Of a DNA stretch of 64,000 nt, positions 58,625-64,000 are shown in pieces. Source of the DNA: Segatella hominis (GTDB lineage Bacteria; Bacteroidota; Bacteroidia; Bacteroidales; Bacteroidaceae). A model generated the notes under the pieces. The model ran no database searches, was not told where the DNA came from, and was given only the letters and a program-made list of their open reading frames with translations. Each line of letters starts with the position of its first letter. Within the stretch, counting starts at the first letter, position 1. The stretch is taken from contig NZ_SGVY01000004.1 in the NCBI RefSeq assembly GCF_004535825.1, positions 1 to 64,000 of the forward strand, read 5' to 3'. A program made the position numbers and the translations under genes.

Positions 58625-58662
58625 AAAAACGTGTAAGTAATGATGTTTACTTACACGTTTTT
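58625..58662. terminator. bidirectional terminator overlapping the HAD gene end
   Basis: AAAAACGTGTAAGTAA pairs perfectly (16 bp) with TTACTTACACGTTTTT over a short loop. The HAD stop codon (58,647) lies in the right arm. Confidence 0.9.
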
Positions 58663-59414
58663 GTTGTTTTGAATATCTGGCTCTGCTGATGTGCCATTTC
58701 TATTAAACTCTCGAAGTCATTGCAGAATTCGGTCATCTGATGGTAAAGAAGATTACTGCCTTTATCTGATAACTCATTAGCTGGTAATGGACCGGAATTG
58801 ATAGCTACCGTGAAGATGTTAGCAGCAACACCCGCTCTGACTCCTAATGGAGCATTCTCTACAACGATACCTTCCCATGGTTGAAGATTGCCCGTTTTCT
58901 GCAATCCCATCAGGTATGGGTCAGGGTTTGGTTTTCCACGTTTCACGTCATACGCAGTTACAATATGCTCTTCATCCAGAAAATCGCCGAAGTCATTGAG
59001 TAGGCGCATGATGAGAGGGCGCTGTCCGCTACCGGTAACCACACCCACTTGCATACCAGCATCCTTAATCTTCTGCATGATTTCCTTAACACCAGGGAAG
59101 ATTTCTGCCGTTGGCATAGCGTGGAAGATATCCGTCTTTACATCATACATTTTCTGAGCTTCTTCCAGAGATATGTCGATACCTTTCTGTTTTTTCACCA
59201 TCATCTTGATGGTATCGATACCTCGTGCTCCCTCTGTGGCATAAGCATCAGCTGCAGTCATGTGGATGTCAAACTGCTTCATAGATTCCTGCCAGGCCAC
59301 GGCATGATTAGGCATACTGTTGTATAGCACGCCATCCATATCAAAAAGAACGGCTTTAGGGTTGAATTCCCCAAAGCCGTGGTCTTTTAAGTATTTTGAA
59401 ATAATTTCTTTCAT
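58647..59414 (-). CDS. HAD-family phosphatase (beta-phosphoglucomutase-like)
   Basis: A 255-residue haloacid-dehalogenase-like enzyme, subgroup IA. The nucleophile motif is FDMDGVLYNSMP near 24-35, followed by VVTGSG, KRGKPNPDPYL and VENAPLGVRAG. The substrate is a sugar phosphate or similar; it cannot be fixed. Start ATG 59,414, because the annotated longer frame begins at TTG. It is the last gene of a lysS-gpsA-pgi-HAD run on the minus strand. Confidence 0.88.
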   Translation of the reverse strand: MKEIISKYLKDHGFGEFNPKAVLFDMDGVLYNSMPNHAVAWQESMKQFDIHMTAADAYATEGARGIDTIKMMVKKQKGIDISLEEAQKMYDVKTDIFHAMPTAEIFPGVKEIMQKIKDAGMQVGVVTGSGQRPLIMRLLNDFGDFLDEEHIVTAYDVKRGKPNPDPYLMGLQKTGNLQPWEGIVVENAPLGVRAGVAANIFTVAINSGPLPANELSDKGSNLLYHQMTEFCNDFESLIEMAHQQSQIFKTTKTCK

Positions 59415-59442
59415 CAATAATGAAATGATTTCTTAATATCGA

Positions 59443-60801
59443 TTATTTCTCGTTAGCCAAACGCTCCTGGATAGCCTTGCTTTCAGCCTCATAACCAGGC
59501 TTGTTGAGCAATGCGAACATATTCTTCTTGTATGCCTCAACACCAGGCTGGTTGAATGGGTTTACCTCTTCCAAGAGACCGCTGATACCGCAAGCCTTCT
59601 CGAAGAAGTAGATTAACTGACCGAGGTAGTAAGCGTTCAACTCTGGTACGTTAACCAAGATATTAGGAACACCACCGTCAACATGAGCCAAGCGGGTACC
59701 GAGCTCTGCCATCTTGTTCACCTCGTCAACACGCTTGCCCTCCAAGAAGTTCAAACCATCAAGGTTTTCATTATCGTGAGGGAAGAGCAACTTCTCGTTA
59801 GGAGTCTCTACGCTGATAACAGTTTCGAAGATAGAACGCTCACCTTCCTGAATCCACTGACCCATAGAGTGAAGGTCGGTAGTGAAGTCGCAAGCTGCAG
59901 GGAAGATACCCTTCTGGTCTTTACCCTCGCTCTCACCATAGAGCTGCTTCCACCACTCAGCGAAGTAGTGAAGTTTTGGCTGGAAGTTGCAAACGATCTC
60001 AATCTTCTTGCCAGCCTGAGTATAGAGTGCCTGACGAGTAGCTGCATAGATAGCAGCAGGGTTCTCATCGAAAGCAACGTCCTTACCACAAGCCTTTTCC
60101 ATGTCAGCAGCACCAGCAACGAGCTGTTTTACGTCGAAACCAGCAACTGCGATAGGCAACAAACCTACTGGAGTAAGAACAGAGAAACGCCCACCTACAT
60201 TGTCAGGAATGATGAAACTCTTATAACCCTCTTTGTCGGCGCAAGTACGGGCAGCACCCTTCTTGGCATCGGTAACGGCTACAATCACATCCTTAGCCTC
60301 TTCCTTACCACGCTGATCCTCGCACTGCTTCTTCAAAAGACGGAAAGCGAGAGCAGTCTCAGTTGTGGTACCAGACTTAGAGATATTGATAACACCGAAC
60401 TTCTTGTCCTTCAAGAAAGAAGTCAACTCGTAGAGGTAATCCTCACCGATGTTGTTACCTGCGAAAAGGATTGTTGGATTCTTCTTATCATTTACGAGCC
60501 AAGCGAAAGAATTGCTGAGACCTTCGATAACGGCGCGAGCACCAAGGTAGCTACCACCGATACCAGCAACAACAACAACCTCACACTTTTCACGCAATGT
60601 GTTGGCAACTGCCTGAATCTCATTCAAGAACTCAGGAGTGATAGAAGATGGCAAATGCAACCATCCCAAGAAATCGTTACCTTCACAAGTGCCGTTCTCA
60701 AGAGCTTCCTGAGCGGCTTTTACCTTAGGCTCGTAAGCCTTTACTGCACCTTCTGCGAGGAATGATGCAGCCTTAGTAATGTTTAAGCTGATACTTTTCA
60801 T
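59443..60801 (-). CDS. pgi: glucose-6-phosphate isomerase
   Basis: A 452-residue enzyme converting glucose 6-phosphate and fructose 6-phosphate. Visible motifs are [11 protein letters not shown] near 81, [15 protein letters not shown] near 140, [16 protein letters not shown] near 200, and QPGVEAYK near the C-terminus. This is the shorter bacterial form. It lies 28 bases upstream of the HAD gene and 43 downstream of gpsA. Confidence 0.96.
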   Translation of the reverse strand: MKSISLNITKAASFLAEGAVKAYEPKVKAAQEALENGTCEGNDFLGWLHLPSSITPEFLNEIQAVANTLREKCEVVVVAGIGGSYLGARAVIEGLSNSFAWLVNDKKNPTILFAGNNIGEDYLYELTSFLKDKKFGVINISKSGTTTETALAFRLLKKQCEDQRGKEEAKDVIVAVTDAKKGAARTCADKEGYKSFIIPDNVGGRFSVLTPVGLLPIAVAGFDVKQLVAGAADMEKACGKDVAFDENPAAIYAATRQALYTQAGKKIEIVCNFQPKLHYFAEWWKQLYGESEGKDQKGIFPAACDFTTDLHSMGQWIQEGERSIFETVISVETPNEKLLFPHDNENLDGLNFLEGKRVDEVNKMAELGTRLAHVDGGVPNILVNVPELNAYYLGQLIYFFEKACGISGLLEEVNPFNQPGVEAYKKNMFALLNKPGYEAESKAIQERLANEK

Positions 60802-60844
60802 TTTCTTATTTAAATATCTAAATGAATGTGTTAATTTTTCTCCT

Positions 60845-61843
60845 TTATCTGAACGAATCAGTCAAGAGTTTGATTTCGATTTGCGGACTGATGCGCTCGT
60901 ACAGTATATTATATACAGCATCGAGAATCGGCATGTTGACGTGCATGTGGCGATTGATTTCCTTCATACACTTTGTACCGAAAAATCCCTCGGCAATCAT
61001 CTCCATCTCTATCTGTGCACTTTTCACGCTATAGCCTTTACCTATCATGGTACCGAAGGTGCGGTTGCGTGAGAAATTACTGTAACCTGTTACGAGCAGG
61101 TCACCGAGATATACTGAATCGTACATGCTGCGGTCGATAGGGTGGACGGCAGTGAGGAAACGGTGCATCTCCTGAACGGCATTCGACATGAGTACCGCCT
61201 GGAAGTTGTCGCCATATTTCAGACCGCCACAGATGCCTGCAGCAATAGCATATACATTCTTCAAGACCGATGAGTATTCGATACCGATGACATCGCTTGA
61301 AGTCTTGGTCTTGATGTACTCGCTTGCCAGACAGTCGTTGGCAAAGGCGCGAGCCTTATCTGTGTCGCTACAGCCCACGGTGAGATAACTCAGACGCTCC
61401 AGCGCAACTTCTTCTGCATGAGAAGGGCCACCGATACAAGCCAGGTTTTCATAAGGCACGTCATATACCTGATGGAAATATTCCGAACAAACGAGGTTTT
61501 CGTCAGGTACGATACCCTTGATGGCTGTGATGATAAACTTGTCGCTGATGCGAGTCTTGAGTTTCTTGAGATGATTCTTAAGGTAAGGCGATGGGGTGAC
61601 GAATACGAGTGTGTCGTAGTTCTGCACAATCTTATTGATGTCTGAAGAGAAGAAAATCTCATCCACATTGAATCTTGCCGACATCAGATAGGCAGGATTA
61701 TGCCCCAAGCGCTTGAAGTCCTCGATGCGGTCGTCGCGTCGCATATACCAACCTATGTGATGAGTATGCCCCACCACAATCTTGGCTATTGCCGTAGCCC
61801 AGCTACCGCCGCCAATAATTGCAATTTTTCCGCAGTTGAACAC
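60845..61843 (-). CDS. gpsA: glycerol-3-phosphate dehydrogenase [NAD(P)+]
   Basis: A 332-residue enzyme making glycerol 3-phosphate for phospholipids. The NAD(P) motif is [12 protein letters not shown] near 9-20; the catalytic region has the conserved lysine in [15 protein letters not shown] and SFGTMIG-type [10 protein letters not shown]. Typical length. It lies between lysS and pgi on the same strand. Confidence 0.95.
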   Translation of the reverse strand: MFNCGKIAIIGGGSWATAIAKIVVGHTHHIGWYMRRDDRIEDFKRLGHNPAYLMSARFNVDEIFFSSDINKIVQNYDTLVFVTPSPYLKNHLKKLKTRISDKFIITAIKGIVPDENLVCSEYFHQVYDVPYENLACIGGPSHAEEVALERLSYLTVGCSDTDKARAFANDCLASEYIKTKTSSDVIGIEYSSVLKNVYAIAAGICGGLKYGDNFQAVLMSNAVQEMHRFLTAVHPIDRSMYDSVYLGDLLVTGYSNFSRNRTFGTMIGKGYSVKSAQIEMEMIAEGFFGTKCMKEINRHMHVNMPILDAVYNILYERISPQIEIKLLTDSFR

Positions 61844-61871
61844 TTCGTTTTATGTTTAATGTATAACTAAT

Positions 61872-61908
61872 AATGTATAATTGGAGTATGCTACCCCAAT
61901 TATACATT
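61872..61908 (-). terminator. hairpin between lysS and gpsA
   Basis: AATGTATAATTGG pairs perfectly with CCAATTATACATT (13 bp). No good T-run on the minus strand, so it may attenuate rather than stop transcription. Confidence 0.4.
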
Positions 61909-61916
61909 AATATATA

Positions 61917-63647
61917 TTACTTATTTGCTGCGTCAATCCAGCCCTGGATATCATCAACAGAAGGCTTCTCATAGCCGAGTTTGTATTTCTTGTTGATTTC
62001 ACCGATCTTCTGCTGAAGACCCTGAGCCTTCTCTTCACGGATGTCAGAAATCAGGTTGAACCCTGCCTTGCGGAGCACGTATGCCCAATCCTCTGGCACG
62101 CCAATCTCAGCCCATTCCTTGATAGTACTCTGTGGCATCTTCTTCTCTGGCTTCATCTGAGGGAAGAACAAAACCTCCTGGATGAAGGTCTTGCCTGTCA
62201 TCAACATGACGAGACGGTCGATACCGATACCGATACCTGATGTAGGAGGCATACCATACTGGAGGGCACGGAGGAAGTCCTGATCGATGATCATCGCCTC
62301 ATCATCTCCCTTGTCAGCCAACTTCATCTGGTCGATGAAACGCTCTTCCTGGTCGATTGGGTCGTTGAGCTCAGAGTATGCATTGGCAAGCTCCTTACCG
62401 TTAACCATCAACTCGAAACGCTCGGTCAAGCCTGGCTTAGAACGGTGCATCTTGGTCAATGGAGACATCTCTACAGGATAGTCGGTGATGAAAGTAGGCT
62501 GGAGGAAAGTACCCTCGCAGAACTCACCGAAGAGCTCGTCGATCAACTTACCCTTACCCATGGTCTCATCTACATCCATGCCCTTCTCCTTACAGAATGC
62601 GCGGATTTCTTCCTCTGTCTTGCCGTTGCAATCGAAACCAGTCTTTTCCTTGATGGCATCGAGGATAGGAAGACGGCGATATGGAGCCTTGAAGCTAATG
62701 ATGTTACCATCTATCTCGCGTTCTGGCTTTCCATTGACTGCGATACAGATAGTCTCGAGCAATTTCTCAGTGAATGACATCATCCAGTTGTAGTCCTTGT
62801 ACTGAACATAAAGTTCCATACAGGTGAACTCTGGGTTGTGGTTACGGTCCATACCCTCGTTACGGAAGTTCTTGCCAATCTCATAAACACCCTCGAAACC
62901 ACCTACGATAAGGCGCTTCAGATAAAGCTCAGTAGCGATACGCATATACATATCCTGATCGAGCGCATTGAAGTGAGTGATGAATGGGCGGGCAGAAGCA
63001 CCACCAGCGATGCTCTGGAGAGTAGGAGTCTCCACCTCTGTATAACCAGCGTTGTCGAGAACGCTGCGGAGTGTACGGAGAACAGTAGCACGCTGCAAGA
63101 AAGTATCCTTTACGCCATCGTTGACGATGAGGTCAACATAGCGCTGACGATAGCGCAACTCAGGGTCGTCGAACTTGTCGTAAGCAACACCATCCTTATA
63201 TTTTACGATAGGGAGTGGTTTCAAACTCTTAGAGAGCAGGCACAGTTCCTTGGCGTGAACTGAAATCTCGCCAGTCTGTGTGCGGAAAACAAAACCCTTT
63301 ACACCGATGAAGTCACCGATGTCGAGAAGTTTCTTGAAAACAGTATTATAAAGGTCTTTGTTCTCGTCTGGACAAATCTCGTCGCGTGCGATATAGACCT
63401 GGATTCTTCCCTTTGAGTCCTGCAACTCTGCGAAGCTGGCTTTACCCATTACGCGTCGGCCCATCATACGACCTGCGATGACTACCTGGCGTGGCTCTTC
63501 CTCGTCTTTGAATTCAGCTTTGATATCAGTGCTGAATGCATTGGTTGGAAACTCTGCAGCTGGGTATGGATCAATGCCCATCTCGCGCAATGTTTGAAGA
63601 CTTTGTCTGCGAACGATTTCCTGTTCGCTTAACTCTAAAATGTTCAT
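61917..63647 (-). CDS. lysS: lysyl-tRNA synthetase (class II)
   Basis: A 576-residue class II synthetase: an N-terminal anticodon-binding OB fold ([25 protein letters not shown] near 54-78), motif 2 as [18 protein letters not shown] near 260 and a glycine-rich motif 3 as [15 protein letters not shown] near 480. A C-terminal extension of about 70 residues, beyond the usual end near 500, is normal in Bacteroidota. It leads the minus-strand run. Confidence 0.96.
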   Translation of the reverse strand: MNILELSEQEIVRRQSLQTLREMGIDPYPAAEFPTNAFSTDIKAEFKDEEEPRQVVIAGRMMGRRVMGKASFAELQDSKGRIQVYIARDEICPDENKDLYNTVFKKLLDIGDFIGVKGFVFRTQTGEISVHAKELCLLSKSLKPLPIVKYKDGVAYDKFDDPELRYRQRYVDLIVNDGVKDTFLQRATVLRTLRSVLDNAGYTEVETPTLQSIAGGASARPFITHFNALDQDMYMRIATELYLKRLIVGGFEGVYEIGKNFRNEGMDRNHNPEFTCMELYVQYKDYNWMMSFTEKLLETICIAVNGKPEREIDGNIISFKAPYRRLPILDAIKEKTGFDCNGKTEEEIRAFCKEKGMDVDETMGKGKLIDELFGEFCEGTFLQPTFITDYPVEMSPLTKMHRSKPGLTERFELMVNGKELANAYSELNDPIDQEERFIDQMKLADKGDDEAMIIDQDFLRALQYGMPPTSGIGIGIDRLVMLMTGKTFIQEVLFFPQMKPEKKMPQSTIKEWAEIGVPEDWAYVLRKAGFNLISDIREEKAQGLQQKIGEINKKYKLGYEKPSVDDIQGWIDAANK

Positions 63648-63685
63648 ATTCTATTTAGATATATCTAATTTTGTTATTCTGTCTG

Positions 63686-63693
63686 CAAAAATA
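63686..63693 (-). promoter_or_regulatory. -7 box TATTTTTG for lysS
   Basis: CAAAAATA on the plus strand, 38 bases from the lysS start. Confidence 0.55.
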
Positions 63694-63771
63694 CAAATAA
63701 TTTTCTGAACTCCACTTTATTTTTATGCTTTTTAATATAATAAGTCGGAAATAGTTGTGCAAACATTTGCA

Positions 63772-64000
63772 TTATAGCTTAATGAAAATCTTCTTTTGGT
63801 ACATCCAGATGCCCATCGCTGCATGAATGGCAACAAAAAACAGGGCATAGGTGAGGGAAACCAGATACTCGTCTGAAATGACATTCCTGATGAGGCCTAA
63901 CAGGTCGTCCTTGATGCCGTATGTTCCGAAAACGATGGCAAGGAACTCGCTCAGGACATAAAGAAAAAGTGGATTCATTCCGAATGACAGAAACAGAACT
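63772..64000 (-). CDS. C-terminal end of a membrane acyltransferase-like protein (cut by window edge)
   Basis: The frame is open to the window edge and ends at 63,772. It reads VLFLSFGMNPLFLYVLSEFL, then two or three more hydrophobic segments (SLTYALFFVAIHAAMGIWMY) and a basic KKIFIKL end. SFGMNPLFLYVLSE resembles the late helices of heparan-alpha-glucosaminide N-acetyltransferase-like (DUF5009) proteins. The rest of the gene is outside, so the assignment is tentative. ATG 63,978 is internal. Confidence 0.5.
   Translation of the reverse strand, partial: VLFLSFGMNPLFLYVLSEFLAIVFGTYGIKDDLLGLIRNVISDEYLVSLTYALFFVAIHAAMGIWMYQKKIFIKL

Overview
The window looks like a Prevotella/Segatella-type gut or oral Bacteroidota chromosome. 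The evidence is direct: many genes are preceded by the Bacteroidota -7 promoter box TAnnTTTG, often with TTTG about 20 bases upstream. Shine-Dalgarno sites are mostly weak. The window also carries an 11-subunit nuo cluster with fused nuoCD and no nuoEFG, and Bacteroidota-specific families (HU-HIG DNA-binding proteins, DUF4143 ATPases, AAA/PD-(D/E)XK proteins, S28 peptidase). No rRNA, tRNA or CRISPR array was seen.

Layout. Bases 1-15,500 are an accessory patchwork. It holds the tail of a transposase, an AAA ATPase/nuclease, a DUF3791-DUF3990-DUF3791 cassette that may be a toxin-antitoxin-like module, a short conserved run (HD hydrolase, TauE exporter, peroxiredoxin), two DUF4143 ATPases, a lone HigA antitoxin, an Rpn-type nuclease, a truncated HU gene, a methionine sulfoxide reductase, a frameshifted gene, a Nudix hydrolase and a PagL-like lipid A deacylase. 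This stretch is littered with gene remnants (higA tail, cupin tail, HU) and several kinds of short repeats. Bases 15,675-21,702 hold a sugar or polyol locus: outer-membrane barrel, fructokinase, zinc dehydrogenase, GPH symporter and a divergent LacI regulator. Two promoters there carry identical three-site operator arrays. Bases 21,827-34,199 hold a type II NADH dehydrogenase, a cupin and the nuo operon. Bases 34,305-43,149 are housekeeping: metallophosphoesterase, M48 lipoprotein, NfeD, stomatin-like protein, WecB, GlyA, PyrI and PyrB. Bases 43,436-48,953 are a second accessory stretch: HU-like protein, two AAA/PD-(D/E)XK proteins, and an AbiEi antitoxin whose AbiEii toxin has been almost wholly deleted. 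Bases 49,103-64,000 are housekeeping again: PBP1A, ComEC, PheT, YebC, an S28 peptidase, then a lysS-gpsA-pgi-HAD run on the minus strand and the end of a membrane acyltransferase-like gene.

How the parts work together. In the sugar locus the symporter would bring in a polyol or similar sugar, the dehydrogenase would oxidise it to a ketose, and the fructokinase would phosphorylate it; one LacI protein probably controls both operons. The nuo complex lacks its NADH-oxidising module, so it must take electrons from a donor other than the usual NuoEFG, while the nearby Ndh can oxidise NADH separately.

The most unusual signal is a set of 33-base tandem repeats. Two unrelated 33-bp families each lie just upstream of a DUF4143 ATPase gene. 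One family forms a small promoter-bearing frame that would encode four 11-residue repeats. The other sits exactly 9 bases upstream of the -7 box in front of two unrelated genes. I cannot assign a function to these repeats. All family names come from reading the sequence, with no database search.
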